A program made the position numbers and the translations under genes. A DNA stretch of 64,000 bases from Actinacidiphila epipremni. GTDB taxonomy: Bacteria > Actinomycetota > Actinomycetes > Streptomycetales > Streptomycetaceae. Shown here piece after piece: positions 23,401-32,594 of the stretch (positions within the stretch are counted from its first letter, which is position 1; each line of letters opens with the position of its first letter). The stretch lies in assembly GCF_012034175.1 (NCBI RefSeq), contig NZ_JAATEJ010000019.1, positions 62,001-126,000 on the forward strand, read 5' to 3'. The notes below the pieces were generated by a model that saw only the letters and a program-made list of their open reading frames with translations, was not told the DNA's origin and made no database searches.

Positions 23401-24441
23401 ATGACCATTGATGGGCAGGCGGTAGGCGTGGCGGGGAAGAGTCGCCCGGGCTGGCGCCCGGACAAGTTGAGGCGGCAGCGTGAAGCCCACGGTCTGACGC
23501 TGGAGGGCGCGGGTGAGCGTCTCCGAGAGGTGGCCCGAACCGCCGGACTGACCGTGCCGGCGGCCAACTTCCAGACGCTCTGGCAGCACGAGCAGGGCGA
23601 GGTCTACCCCGGACCGCACTATCGGCGCGCCTACTGCCTGATGTACCGCGCGACCGAGCCCGAGCTCGGATTTCGCCACGCGCTGCCGGACGAGGCCACG
23701 AAGCTCTCGTTCACGGCATCGAGCGAGCCGCACGACGGCTCCCACGTACTGGCCGTGGAACGCGCCCTTCTCCAACTCACGCCCGCAACACGGGACATGG
23801 ACGGACTGGGTGTGCAGCAACGGATCCTCGACGCCTGGAAACGACGTCACACCGGCGGCGACCCGAACAGGCCGACGCTGATGATGGTCGGAGGCTACGC
23901 GGGAAGCGGGAAGTCGGAGTTCTCCCGCTTCATATCCCAGCTCACCGGCTGGCCCGTCCTCGACAAGGACCCGATCACGCGACCACTCGTCGAACGCCTC
24001 CTCGTGGAACTCGACAGCGACCCCAACGACCGGCACACCGACATCTACCGGCAGCAGGTCCGCCCACTGGAGTACCAGTGCCTGTTGGAGACCGCGTACG
24101 CGAACATCGACTGCGCGATCAGCACCGTCCTCACCGCGCCGTTCGTCGCCGAGGCCACCGACCACCGGTGGATGCGGCGCCTGATCAATCGCTGCGAAGC
24201 GCGCGGCGTCACCGTCGTTGTGGTCTGGGTTCAGTGCGACCTCGACACGATGCATGAGCACGTCAGCTTCCGGTCCGCCGCCCGGGACAGCTGGAAACTC
24301 CAGAACTGGGAGGCGTACGCCGCAGGACTCGACCTCGAACTGAAGCCCGTCGTTCCTCACTTGGTGGTCGACAACCGGCTCGGTGCGGCAATCTCCCTCA
24401 CGGATCAGGTACGCCAGGTCTTCGGGACGGTGTTCCCGTGA
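23401..24441 (+). CDS. XRE helix-turn-helix fused to P-loop kinase
   Basis: A 346-residue fusion. Residues about 15-85 look like an XRE-type DNA-binding domain (PDKLRRQREAHGLTLEGAGE, then LWQHEQGEVYPGPHYRRAYC). A P-loop NTPase follows: MMVGGYAGSGKSEFSRF is a Walker A (GYAGSGKS) and VVVVWVQCDLDTMHEH resembles the LID/acceptor area of zeta-toxin or polynucleotide-type kinases. It could sense a small molecule by phosphorylating it, or the two parts could regulate expression together. It overlaps the next kinase gene by 4 bp and is divergent from the seven-gene operon, so it is a candidate regulator. The start is uncertain by up to 24 codons. Confidence 0.75.
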   Translation: MTIDGQAVGVAGKSRPGWRPDKLRRQREAHGLTLEGAGERLREVARTAGLTVPAANFQTLWQHEQGEVYPGPHYRRAYCLMYRATEPELGFRHALPDEATKLSFTASSEPHDGSHVLAVERALLQLTPATRDMDGLGVQQRILDAWKRRHTGGDPNRPTLMMVGGYAGSGKSEFSRFISQLTGWPVLDKDPITRPLVERLLVELDSDPNDRHTDIYRQQVRPLEYQCLLETAYANIDCAISTVLTAPFVAEATDHRWMRRLINRCEARGVTVVVVWVQCDLDTMHEHVSFRSAARDSWKLQNWEAYAAGLDLELKPVVPHLVVDNRLGAAISLTDQVRQVFGTVFP

Positions 24442-24998
24442 GACCGGGCGTTCTGCTGTACGGTCCGCCGGCGGCAGGCAAGGACACGATCACGGCGGCC
24501 CTCGTGGCTCTGGACGGGCGGTACGTTCCCTTCACCCGGCTGAAGGTCGGGGGCGGGAAGACCTCGGGCTATCGGATGGGCACGCCGGAGCAGCTTGCCG
24601 ACCTGGAAGCACACGACGACGTCATCTACCGCAACGAGCGGTACGGCAACGTCTACGTCGTGGACCGGCCTGGCCTGGAAGAGGTCACCGGGGGCGGAGG
24701 GATCCCGGTCGTACACCTCGGGCAGATGGCAGGCGTGCAGGTGGTCGGCGACGGCTTCCCTGCCCGCTGGGCATGTGTCCTGCTGTGGTGCTCCAGGCAA
24801 TCCACGGCCGAACGGTCACGTCAGCGGGGTGACGCGGACACCGTGGCGCGGCTGGCCGCGTGGGACGCCACACAGGCCGACCTCGCCGCCCATCCGCACG
24901 CTCGGTGGGAGCTGCGCGTGGACACGGATACGACGGCGCCTGCTGAGGCAGCGAAGCGGATTGACACCGTCGTACGCGCGGCGGTACCTCGCTCATAA
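24438..24998 (+). CDS. P-loop nucleotide/small-molecule kinase
   Basis: A 186-residue NTPase with Walker A GPPAAGKDT at about residues 9-17, fitting the guanylate/phosphonate kinase group. VVDRPGLEEVT and LLWCSRQSTAERSRQRGD resemble the acceptor and LID regions. GTG at 24438 overlaps the preceding stop (GTGA). The coupling to an XRE-kinase fusion suggests that both act on one metabolite. The substrate is unknown. Confidence 0.72.
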   Translation: MRPGVLLYGPPAAGKDTITAALVALDGRYVPFTRLKVGGGKTSGYRMGTPEQLADLEAHDDVIYRNERYGNVYVVDRPGLEEVTGGGGIPVVHLGQMAGVQVVGDGFPARWACVLLWCSRQSTAERSRQRGDADTVARLAAWDATQADLAAHPHARWELRVDTDTTAPAEAAKRIDTVVRAAVPRS

Positions 24999-25028
24999 CG
25001 GCCAGAACCGTTGTGGGCGAGACGGGGC

Positions 25029-25877
25029 TCACCTCGGGGCGTCCGGCTCCCGCCGCAGGGCCTCCAGTGCTTCGGTGATGTCCAGCTGAGTGTCTTTGCA
25101 GTCGTCCCAGCGGGCGAGCGTCGCGGCAGCCGCGTGCATGAGCAAGTCGGGCAGCCCGACGTCGGCGACCAGGGAGGCCGCCTCCCCGATCTCCGGGCCC
25201 CAGCGCCAGGCACGGGTCGCGGTCTTGGGGATGTAGTCGGTTTCGACGAGATAGCTGCGAGTGCGCTGGGCCGCGATCGCCAGCAACTCGTCCCCGACGC
25301 CGTACGCGTCGGCCGCCCCGTACGCTACGGCTGCAAGCACGCGGGAGACCTTCTGGTAGCTGGTGTACGCGAGCTTCAACGCGGAGGCAGCGCCAAGGTT
25401 CTCCCCGAGGACCTGCGTCCGGACTTCGGTCCCCGCGAAGAGCTCAACGATTTGGTCGGTCTGTTCGCCGGCACCGGCCAGGTACAGCATCGGCGTCTTG
25501 CCGCCCGTCGGCGGCGATCCGACCACCGCGGCGTCCACCACCGGCATCGGAGCCAGGCATTCGGCAATGCCTGACATCCGCAAGGGGGAGACGGCGTTGG
25601 CCTCCACGTAGATCGCAGTCGCGCCGGCTACGACCGCAGCCACATCAGCGGCGGTCTGCTCGGCAGCGGCCGGCGGGCACAGAGATAGCACGACATCGGA
25701 GCGGAAGACGAGTTCGGCCAGCCCGGCGGGTTCAAAACCGGCGCCGTCCGCCCGCTCGCGGGTCGCCGCGCTGCGGCCGTCCGGGCACCACAGCACGACG
25801 TGGCCACGGGCATGCAGTTGGGCGCCGACCGCCGCGCCCATGCTGCCGGGGTGCAGCAGTCCGACGGTCGCCGTCAC
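25029..25877 (-). CDS. 6PGDH/3-HIBDH-type NAD(P)-dependent oxidoreductase
   Basis: A 282-residue beta-hydroxyacid dehydrogenase-like enzyme. The N-terminal Rossmann motif is VGLLHPGSMGAAVG (GxxGxGxxxG variant: HPGSMG), followed by DVVLSLCPP and the substrate loop VDAAVVGSPPTGGKTPMLYL. A helical C-terminal domain (residues about 165-275, DUF1932-like) carries KLAYTSYQKVSRVL, where the catalytic Lys lies. It overlaps the HAD gene by 4 bp (ATGA). It may reduce or oxidise a product of the same pathway. Confidence 0.82.
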   Translation of the reverse strand: MTATVGLLHPGSMGAAVGAQLHARGHVVLWCPDGRSAATRERADGAGFEPAGLAELVFRSDVVLSLCPPAAAEQTAADVAAVVAGATAIYVEANAVSPLRMSGIAECLAPMPVVDAAVVGSPPTGGKTPMLYLAGAGEQTDQIVELFAGTEVRTQVLGENLGAASALKLAYTSYQKVSRVLAAVAYGAADAYGVGDELLAIAAQRTRSYLVETDYIPKTATRAWRWGPEIGEAASLVADVGLPDLLMHAAAATLARWDDCKDTQLDITEALEALRREPDAPR

Positions 25878-26557
25878 GTCCGTCCCCGCAGCCGGCTTAC
25901 TCCCGGCAAGAGAAGGTCAACGGCCGCCCGGGCGCAGGACACCGTATGGTCCGGGGCCGGCGCGGACGGGTCCCAGGGGCGGCGGCCGTGCGCAATCCAG
26001 ATGGTGTGCAGGCCGGCCGCACGACCGCCGCCGACGTCGTTGACCGGATTGTCGCCGACCATCCATCCGCCATCGGACAGCGCGGTTCCGCACCGCTGCG
26101 CCGCCAGCGCGAAGTGCCCGGCTTCCGGCTTGCGCACCTCGCCCTCCCCGGAAACGTAGGCACCGTCCACATGGTCGACGATACGGGTGGCCCTGAGCTT
26201 GGCCCACTGGATGTCCGCCATACCATTGGTCGCCACGCCCACCCGCCAGCCGGCGGCACGCAGTTCGTCCAGACCGTCGAGGACCTCGGCGGGGCACGAC
26301 ACCATGGCGGCGATGTCACGGCAGTACGTGTCCCACAACTCGGAGGCGGGCGCGGACAGGTCACAGCGAGCACGGATCGCCTCGAACGTGGCGGGGTACG
26401 TACGCTCACGGACCAAGCCCAAGACGTACTCGTACTCCACCTCACCCAGACCGTGCCGAGCCACGAACCCCGCGACCCAACTGGCAAGCGTGCCCTGCCG
26501 GTCCACGAGCGTGTTGTCGAGGTCGAAGAGGACGAGCGGGGGTCGCATGCCCTGCAT
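25874..26557 (-). CDS. HAD-superfamily hydrolase
   Basis: About 227 residues. The HAD motifs are all present: VLFDLDNTLVD (nucleophile DXD), VGVATNG (motif II), KPEAGHF (motif III Lys) and GWMVGDNPVNDVGGGRAAG (motif IV acidic pair). The cap is of the C1 type seen in phosphatases such as phosphoglycolate phosphatase. A phosphate monoester is the likely substrate. No clear ribosome binding site precedes either candidate start (26557 or 26548); a TTGCGCAA palindrome at 26566-26573 is near the start and may be an operator. Confidence 0.85.
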   Translation of the reverse strand: MQGMRPPLVLFDLDNTLVDRQGTLASWVAGFVARHGLGEVEYEYVLGLVRERTYPATFEAIRARCDLSAPASELWDTYCRDIAAMVSCPAEVLDGLDELRAAGWRVGVATNGMADIQWAKLRATRIVDHVDGAYVSGEGEVRKPEAGHFALAAQRCGTALSDGGWMVGDNPVNDVGGGRAAGLHTIWIAHGRRPWDPSAPAPDHTVSCARAAVDLLLPGVSRLRGRT

Positions 26558-26747
26558 TATGACTTGCGCAATACAGACGGCTCCGCTCATCGGAGCACCG
26601 GCCAAGCGGTCGTACGGGCAGGCCGCTCTCCGAATAGCCCGTGCGCCCGGCATCCCTTGCTGCGAAGGCCGCGTGGACCAAGCAGGCGACGGCCGGGCCG
26701 TTCCCTCACTCCTCGGCAGCGCGCGGCGCCCGGCGGCCGTTGACGCC

Positions 26748-28448
26748 TCACGCCGTCGTCAGGAGTTTGCGGACGTGGTCCGCGGCCTGTGTCACCGGTA
26801 CGGACTCGGTCTCGCCCGTGGCGCGGGTCGTGATCTCGACGGTGCCGGTGGTGAGGCCGCGGGCGCCGATCGTGATGCGGTAGGGGATGCCGATCAGTTC
26901 GGCGTCGCGGAACTTCACGCCGGGGCGTTCGTCGCGGTCGTCGAGGAGGGTGTCGACGCGGGCGGCGCGGAGGTCGCGGTAGAGGGATTCGGCGGCGGAC
27001 GTCACGGGGGTGTCGGTGCCGAGGACGGTGAGGGTGGCCTCGAAGGGGGCGATGGCGGCGGGCCAGATGATGCCCTTGTCGTCGTGGTGGGTCTCCACGA
27101 CGGAGGCCAGGGCGCGTTCGACGCCGATGCCGTAGCTGCCCATGACGGGGACGATGGGGCGGCCCTCGGGGCCGAGGACGGAGACGCCCAGCGTCTGGGT
27201 GTACTTGCGGCCGAGCTTGAAGATGTGGCCCACCTCGATCGTGACGACGACCTCCAGCGCCGTACCGCACTGGACGCAGGGCTCGCCGGCGGTGACCTCG
27301 CGCAGGTCCGCCCAGCGGTCCACCTCGATGTCGCGGGCGACGCTCACGCCGCGCAGGTGGACGCCGTCGGCGTTCGCGCCGGTCGTCATGTCGGTGCGGC
27401 CCCGCAGGGATTCGTCCGCGAGGATGAGCAAATTGCTGACGCCGACCGCGCCGAGGCTGCCGGGCGAGGCGCCGAGCGCCGCCCTGATCTCCTCCGGCGT
27501 CGCGGGCCGCAGGGCCGTCGCCGCGAGGGTGTCGGCGAGCTTCTGCTCGACCAGGGCGTGGTCGCCGCGCATCAGGATGAGCGTCAACGCGTCGTCGACG
27601 ACGTAGACCAGCGTCTTGATCTGCCGCGACGCGGGCACACCGTGCAGGCGGGCGAGTTCGTCGATCGTACGGGCGTCCGGGGTGTCGAAGCGCTCCGGCG
27701 CGGCCAGGCCGGGGCCGTCCTCGACCGTGGGCAGCGCGGACGCGGCCTTCTCGGTGTTGGCGGCGTAACCGCAGCCGGGGCAGCGTACGACCAGGTCCTC
27801 GCCGGCCTGCGACGGGCTCATGAACTCCACCGACGCGCTGCCGCCCATGCTCCCGCTGGACGCCTGCACCGCGAGCGCCGGCAACCCCAGCCGCGCGAAG
27901 ATCCGTTCGTACGCGGCCCGGTGCAACGCGAAGGAGCGGTCGAGCGCTTCCTCGTCCGCGTCGAAGCTGTACGAGTCCTTCATCGTGAACTCGCGCACCC
28001 GCAGCAGCCCGCTCTTCGGCCGAGCCTCGTCCCGGAACTTCGTCTGGAACTGGAACCACATCTGCGGCAGGTCGCGGTAGGAGCGCAACTCCTGCGACAG
28101 CACGGTGAAGATCTCCTCGTGCGTCATCCCGAGCGCCAGATCCGCCCCCTTGCGGTCCCTGAGCCGGAACATCTCCTCGCCCATGACCTCCCAACGCCCG
28201 CTGCGCTGCCAGATCTCCGCCGGGTGCAGGGCGGGCAGCACGAACTCCTGCGCGCCGATCGCGGTCATCTCCTCCCGGATGACGTCCATGATCTTCGCCC
28301 GCACCCGCACCGCCAGCGGCAGCAGCGAGTAGTGGCCGGCCATGAGCTGCCGGATGAACCCCCCTCGCACCAGCAGGCGGTGACTGACCGCATCCGCGTC
28401 CGCCGGGTCCTCCCGGAGGGTGGGCACGTACAGCTGGGACCAGCGCAT
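26748..28448 (-). CDS. proS: Prolyl-tRNA synthetase
   Basis: A 566-residue class II aminoacyl-tRNA synthetase, full length for the bacterial type. Motif 2 (FQTKFRDEARPKSGLLRVREF) and motif 3 (GSYGIGVERALA) are intact, LGMTHEEIF gives the TXE motif, and residues about 225-390 form the INS editing domain (e.g. KTLVYVVDDALTLIL, MRGDHALVEQKL). The C-terminal anticodon domain is present. It is a housekeeping gene charging tRNA-Pro in the cytosol. No operon partner is visible. Confidence 0.97.
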   Translation of the reverse strand: MRWSQLYVPTLREDPADADAVSHRLLVRGGFIRQLMAGHYSLLPLAVRVRAKIMDVIREEMTAIGAQEFVLPALHPAEIWQRSGRWEVMGEEMFRLRDRKGADLALGMTHEEIFTVLSQELRSYRDLPQMWFQFQTKFRDEARPKSGLLRVREFTMKDSYSFDADEEALDRSFALHRAAYERIFARLGLPALAVQASSGSMGGSASVEFMSPSQAGEDLVVRCPGCGYAANTEKAASALPTVEDGPGLAAPERFDTPDARTIDELARLHGVPASRQIKTLVYVVDDALTLILMRGDHALVEQKLADTLAATALRPATPEEIRAALGASPGSLGAVGVSNLLILADESLRGRTDMTTGANADGVHLRGVSVARDIEVDRWADLREVTAGEPCVQCGTALEVVVTIEVGHIFKLGRKYTQTLGVSVLGPEGRPIVPVMGSYGIGVERALASVVETHHDDKGIIWPAAIAPFEATLTVLGTDTPVTSAAESLYRDLRAARVDTLLDDRDERPGVKFRDAELIGIPYRITIGARGLTTGTVEITTRATGETESVPVTQAADHVRKLLTTA

Positions 28449-28533
28449 GGGACCGGGGACCGTCCTCTCGGGAAGACCAGGGAGCCCCGCAGTTTAGCGG
28501 CGCGGCCCCGCCCGGATCGCGCCGTTTTACCGG

Positions 28534-28581
28534 ACCCGGGAGGCCCCTGACCCGGGAGGCCCCTGACCCGGAAGGCCCCCG
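28534..28581. repeat. Three tandem 16-bp repeats
   Basis: ACCCGGGAGGCCCCTG occurs twice exactly and once with changes, between proS and the VWD-domain gene. The last unit overlaps the first arm of a terminator. Confidence 0.6.
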
Positions 28582-28619
28582 TGCACGGCGAGGGGTTGCC
28601 TGGCGCGCACACGGGGGCC
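28574..28619 (-). terminator. Stem-loop terminator of VWD-domain gene
   Basis: Perfect arms GGCCCCCGTG and CACGGGGGCC, 26 bases apart, just downstream of the VWD-domain gene and upstream of proS. Confidence 0.55.
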
Positions 28620-28643
28620 ACGGGAACTACCGGGCCTCGGGGG

Positions 28644-30995
28644 CTACTTCGGTGGGGCGCCCCAGGTGTACGTGGCCGGGCCGGTCAGGTTGGTCCAGTT
28701 GGTGCCGTCCGCCGAGGACTGGACCGCGAGGGTCTGGGTGCGTGGGGGCCAGCCGGGCGGGAGGGTGAGGCCGAGGGTGGAGAGCGGGGAGGACGCGCCG
28801 AGGTCCACGGTCAGGATCGCAGGCCAGGCCCCGGGTTTGCTCTGCCAGTACGTCGCCGGGACGCCGTCCACCGCGTTGGCCGCCGGCAGGCCCGCGTCCT
28901 CGCTGGTCGCCGTCGCGCGGGCGCCGAGGGCCACGTCGCGGCCGGTCGGGTCGTACGCGCCGAACTCACCGAGCTGCGCACCGGATTGCGTGCTGTTGGC
29001 GCTGAACGTCAGCCGCAGGAAACGGGACTTGACGCCCGTGGGCAGTGGGACGGAGACCGTCTCGCCGGCCGTGTCCTCGCTGAACGCCACGTCCACCGGC
29101 GGCTGTTCGCCGATGAACTCCGTCGCGCCGCCCTCGCCGAGCACGCCCACGTCGAGCGTGCACGCCTCCAGCAGCGTGGCGTCCTTCACGCCGTCCTTCT
29201 GGCACAGCGCAACTGCCTTGTCGAACACGGCCTTCGGCAGCTGGTCGGCCCAGAAGGCCGCCTTCGGGTCGGAGTTCTGCGTCTTGTCCCCGCACACCGC
29301 CACCAGCGACTGGCCGTCCGGGACGCGCCAGCTGTCGCCGTAGACGCCGTAGAGCGTGCTGAGGTCCACCGGGATGGGCAGGACCAGGCCGGTGCTGGTG
29401 CGCAACGCGTCGGTCGTGCCGGGGGCGTTGGCGAGCAGGCCGACCACCGGCTGCGGGTACGAGCCGAGGCCGACGTGGACGTCCACGTAACCGGGGTTGA
29501 GGGTCGCGGACATGCTGTCGCCCTGCGGGTCGGTCACGACGTACTGGCTGCCCGAGCGCGTGATCCGGTCGCCGGACGGCAGGCTGATCGTGCCGCCCGG
29601 GTCGAGCGAGGCGGCCGAGCCGTTGACGACCAGGCCGCGCGAGGCGCACACCGCGACGGTGTCCGCGCCCATCTGCGTGGCCACACCGCTGTTGACGGCC
29701 GCGCCCGGCCAGCCCAGCGGGGCGCCCGAGACCTGGTTGGACTGCACCGTCATCGTCGAGGAGCGCGCGAGCGTGAAGGCGCCCTCCGCCTGGAAGTCGT
29801 AGTACGTGCCTCCGAACGTCTGCAGGTGCGTGTCACCGGTGCCCTGCGCCGAGGCGCAAGAGGCGGGTGTCGTCAGGACGTTGGACTGCACGCTCTGCAA
29901 CGACGGTGACGCGCCCACACCGTAGGCGGGCGAGCCGACGAGGTTGAGGTTGTTGGTCTCGCCGGTGTAGCCCTGCGTGATGCATGTCGGCGCGTTCGTC
30001 GTGCCGTTGTGGGTCACGGTACGGACGGTGAGCGTCGAGCCGGGGTTGAAGGTGGCCTGCGAACCGCCGCCGTTCCCGCCGATCATGAACTCCACCGCAT
30101 TCCACGCCGCCGCCAGGCTCAGCGTGCTGTCCGCCGTGGACGCGCTCACGCTGCCGCCGCCGGTCGACATCACCACGGTGTCCAGCGCGCTCGTCACGTT
30201 GCCGGACAGGCTCAGGCTCGCGAGGTTGCCGATCGGCTGCGACGGCACGGCGACGGCCGGGCCGTTCTTGTAGCAGTGGACCGAGTACGTCCACCAGCCG
30301 GCCGGGCAGGTGGCCGCGTAGTTCAGGATCCAGAACTGGATGAACGAAGAGCTCGCCCCGGAGCCGGGGTTGGAGAAGATGAACTGCTCCCAGCCCTGGC
30401 ACCCCGGGTGCCCGGCGCACACCGGGCTGGAGAAGGGCGCGCTGTTGAGCTGCAGCGAGTACGAGTTGGCGACGCCGCCGCCGGTCTCGCTCGTCACGCC
30501 CGAGACGGTGGGGAAGGAGCCGGTGGCGCCGTTCAGCACGCCGGAGACGCCGGCGGAGTAGTCGATGCCGTTGCCGACGACGTACGGCGTGCCGCCGGAA
30601 GCGGAACCGGAGCCGGCGCCCGGCGCCGCGGCGACGGCAGGCAGGTGCGGGCTGGCCGCGGCCCCGGCGGCGGCTGCGGCTCCGGTGGGCGCGAGCGCCG
30701 CCGCCGGTGCGAACGGCTTGGCCGGCGCTGTCGTGCAGGCCGTGCTCTGCCAGGCCAGCGCCGGATACGACGCCGTGTAGCAGCCCTTGGCCGGCGTGGC
30801 GAGCTGCGCGATCGCGCTGTGCCACTGCTGCGCGGTCAGCGGCGCCGGACTCGCCGAACCCGCCGCCGAGCCCGACGGGATGAGCAGGCTCGCCAGCAGC
30901 GTGGCGACCACGGTGGCGACGGCCGCGCCGATACGGCGGAGCCGTCTGCGTGTGAGCCGTCTGTGCGTTGGTGCGGAAGGACCCTCAAGTGGCAT
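28644..30995 (-). CDS. Secreted VWD-domain and discoidin-like protein
   Basis: A 783-residue exported protein. RRLTRRRLRRIGAAVATVV then an Ala/Leu/Ser helix is a long signal peptide or anchor ending near residue 45. Residues about 390-560 resemble a von Willebrand type D domain: GDTHLQTFGGTYYDFQAEGAFTL is its hallmark start (longer in full), and later VVTDPQGDSMSATLNPGYVDV. A C-terminal F5/8 type C (discoidin/galactose-binding) module covers about residues 680-783. Several Cys (CAGHPGC, C..C) fit extracellular folding. Likely an adhesin or cell-surface matrix protein. The palindrome TCTCGCGAGA lies 16 bases upstream of the start. Confidence 0.8.
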   Translation of the reverse strand: MPLEGPSAPTHRRLTRRRLRRIGAAVATVVATLLASLLIPSGSAAGSASPAPLTAQQWHSAIAQLATPAKGCYTASYPALAWQSTACTTAPAKPFAPAAALAPTGAAAAAGAAASPHLPAVAAAPGAGSGSASGGTPYVVGNGIDYSAGVSGVLNGATGSFPTVSGVTSETGGGVANSYSLQLNSAPFSSPVCAGHPGCQGWEQFIFSNPGSGASSSFIQFWILNYAATCPAGWWTYSVHCYKNGPAVAVPSQPIGNLASLSLSGNVTSALDTVVMSTGGGSVSASTADSTLSLAAAWNAVEFMIGGNGGGSQATFNPGSTLTVRTVTHNGTTNAPTCITQGYTGETNNLNLVGSPAYGVGASPSLQSVQSNVLTTPASCASAQGTGDTHLQTFGGTYYDFQAEGAFTLARSSTMTVQSNQVSGAPLGWPGAAVNSGVATQMGADTVAVCASRGLVVNGSAASLDPGGTISLPSGDRITRSGSQYVVTDPQGDSMSATLNPGYVDVHVGLGSYPQPVVGLLANAPGTTDALRTSTGLVLPIPVDLSTLYGVYGDSWRVPDGQSLVAVCGDKTQNSDPKAAFWADQLPKAVFDKAVALCQKDGVKDATLLEACTLDVGVLGEGGATEFIGEQPPVDVAFSEDTAGETVSVPLPTGVKSRFLRLTFSANSTQSGAQLGEFGAYDPTGRDVALGARATATSEDAGLPAANAVDGVPATYWQSKPGAWPAILTVDLGASSPLSTLGLTLPPGWPPRTQTLAVQSSADGTNWTNLTGPATYTWGAPPK

Positions 30996-31075
30996 GACTG
31001 CGCCTCACCTTCTCGCGAGAGGAGCCCCACGGACACCGCGGCGTACGCGCAACGGTGCGGAAGTGCGGACGTGCA

Positions 31076-31299
31076 GACGTTCAGGCGTACAGACGTTCAG
31101 GTGCACTGACGTTCAGGCATGCTGACGTTCAGGCGTGCTGACGTTCAAGTGCGCCGACGTGCAGGTGTGCGGACATGCGGTTGTGCCGACGTTCAGGTAC
31201 GCCGATGTTCAGGCGTGCTGACGTTCAGGAACACTGACGTTCAGGCGTGCCGACGCGCAGTGGTGCTGACGTTCAGGCGCGCCGACGTTCAGGCGCGCG
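31076..31299. repeat. 14 tandem 16-bp repeats with palindromic core
   Basis: Fourteen head-to-tail units, consensus GACGTTCAGGCGTGCT, with GACGTTCAGG near-invariant in ten or more units. Read across unit borders this gives CTGACGTTCAG, an inverted CTGA/TCAG with a CGT centre. The period of 16 bp is not a multiple of 3, so it is not coding. It lies in the 625-bp divergent region between the VWD-domain and lysozyme genes; no other gene is seen there. Confidence 0.85.
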
Positions 31300-31499
31300 G
31301 AGGAACCGCCGTGCGGGAAGAGCCAAGTGCCGACGTAGCGAAGAGCGATGTCGGGCCGTGCCGCGTACGGAGCCGGTGCCATATGTGGGGGGAGTATTTC
31401 CGCGCATCGTAGGCACGCGCAGACGATTCGTCGATGTCATGTGCAGGTACATTTTCGGCCTTTAAACCGACGTGCCCGGAACGCCACTCGCCCGTTGCT

Positions 31500-31543
31500 G
31501 GCAGTTTCTTTCAACTGCCTTGTGCGCGAAGGAAGTTTCCTTC
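31500..31543. promoter_or_regulatory. Two palindromes upstream of lysozyme gene
   Basis: GGCAGTT-TCTTTC-AACTGCC (31500-31519) and GAAGGAAGTTTCCTTC (31528-31543, perfect apart from the GT centre) lie 78-121 bp before the lysozyme start. Both are suited to dimeric regulators. Which protein binds is unknown. Confidence 0.4.
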
Positions 31544-31620
31544 ACTCTGGCCTGGACGACGCCGTCACACCCCCACCACCACCCGCGCCCGTATCGCGCT
31601 TCCCGCCGGAGGATGATCTC

Positions 31621-32469
31621 ATGAATTGGCATGGACTTGTCAGGAAGCGCGCCGCCCTGGCGGCCGGCGCGGCGCTGGCCTGCGTCGCTCTCGGGGCGAC
31701 CGCGCTCCCGGCCGCCGCGGCCGACGGCCCCACGACCGCGAAGAACAGCATCACGCACCCCGAACTCGACTGGGCCGGCTCGCAGATCGCCAAGCACCAG
31801 GCCGCCGCGCCCGGCGGCCACACGGTCGTGACGCCCAACGTCGCCGGCACGCCCGGGCTGGACGTCAGCGGCTACCAGGGCAACGTCAACTGGGCCTCGG
31901 TCGCCGCCAACGGTGGCCGCTTCGCGTACATCAAGGCGACGGAGTCCACGTCGTACACCAACCCGTACTTCACGCAGCAGTACAACGGCTCCTACAACGC
32001 CGGCCTGATCCGCGGGGCTTACCACTTCGCGACGCCCAACACCTCGTCGGGCGCGGCCCAGGCGGACTACTTCCTCGCGCACGGCGGCGGCTGGTCCAAG
32101 GACGGCAAGACGCTGCCCGGCATGCTCGACATCGAGTGGAATCCGTACGGGGCCACCTGCTACGGGCTTTCGGCGTCCGCGATGGTCAACTGGATCCTGT
32201 CGTTCAGCAACGAATACCACGCGAAGACGACCCGCTGGGTGACGATCTACACCGCGACGAGCTGGTGGAGCCAGTGCACCGGCAACACCGGTGACTTCTC
32301 CTCCACCAACCCGCTGGCGCTCGCCAACTACAACGGCAGCCCCGGCCCGATGCCGTACCACTGGCCCTACCAGACGATCTGGCAGTATGCCGACAGCGGC
32401 ATCTTCCCCGGCGACCAGGACGCCTTCAACGGCGACTTCAGCCGCGTCCAGGCGCTCGCCAACGGCTGA
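31621..32469 (+). CDS. Secreted GH25 lysozyme
   Basis: A 282-residue muramidase. MNWHGLVRKRAALAAG then an Ala-rich stretch is a Sec signal peptide ending near AAAADG (about residue 35). The GH25 domain starts at GLDVSGYQGNVNW (substrate-site Asp), continues with RFAYIKATEST and GAYHF, and contains the catalytic pair in MLDIEWNP. ATG 31621 is preceded by GGAGG. It should cleave peptidoglycan between MurNAc and GlcNAc outside the cell. The C-terminal end carries no binding domain. It is followed at 125 bp by a GH3 enzyme, which may act with it in cell-wall turnover. Confidence 0.93.
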   Translation: MNWHGLVRKRAALAAGAALACVALGATALPAAAADGPTTAKNSITHPELDWAGSQIAKHQAAAPGGHTVVTPNVAGTPGLDVSGYQGNVNWASVAANGGRFAYIKATESTSYTNPYFTQQYNGSYNAGLIRGAYHFATPNTSSGAAQADYFLAHGGGWSKDGKTLPGMLDIEWNPYGATCYGLSASAMVNWILSFSNEYHAKTTRWVTIYTATSWWSQCTGNTGDFSSTNPLALANYNGSPGPMPYHWPYQTIWQYADSGIFPGDQDAFNGDFSRVQALANG

Positions 32470-32594
32470 GCCGCCGTCCCGCTCCCGCCGTGCGGGGCGC
32501 CGGCCCGCGCCCCGCACGGCACCACCTCGTACGGCACCGACCCCGCCGGTCCCAAACGCCCCGCATCCGCGTACGCCCCGAGGAGGCACCCCCC

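Noticed and set aside
31076..31299. CRISPR array
   Set aside because: Units are 16 bp without unique 30-40 bp spacers, and no cas genes are near.
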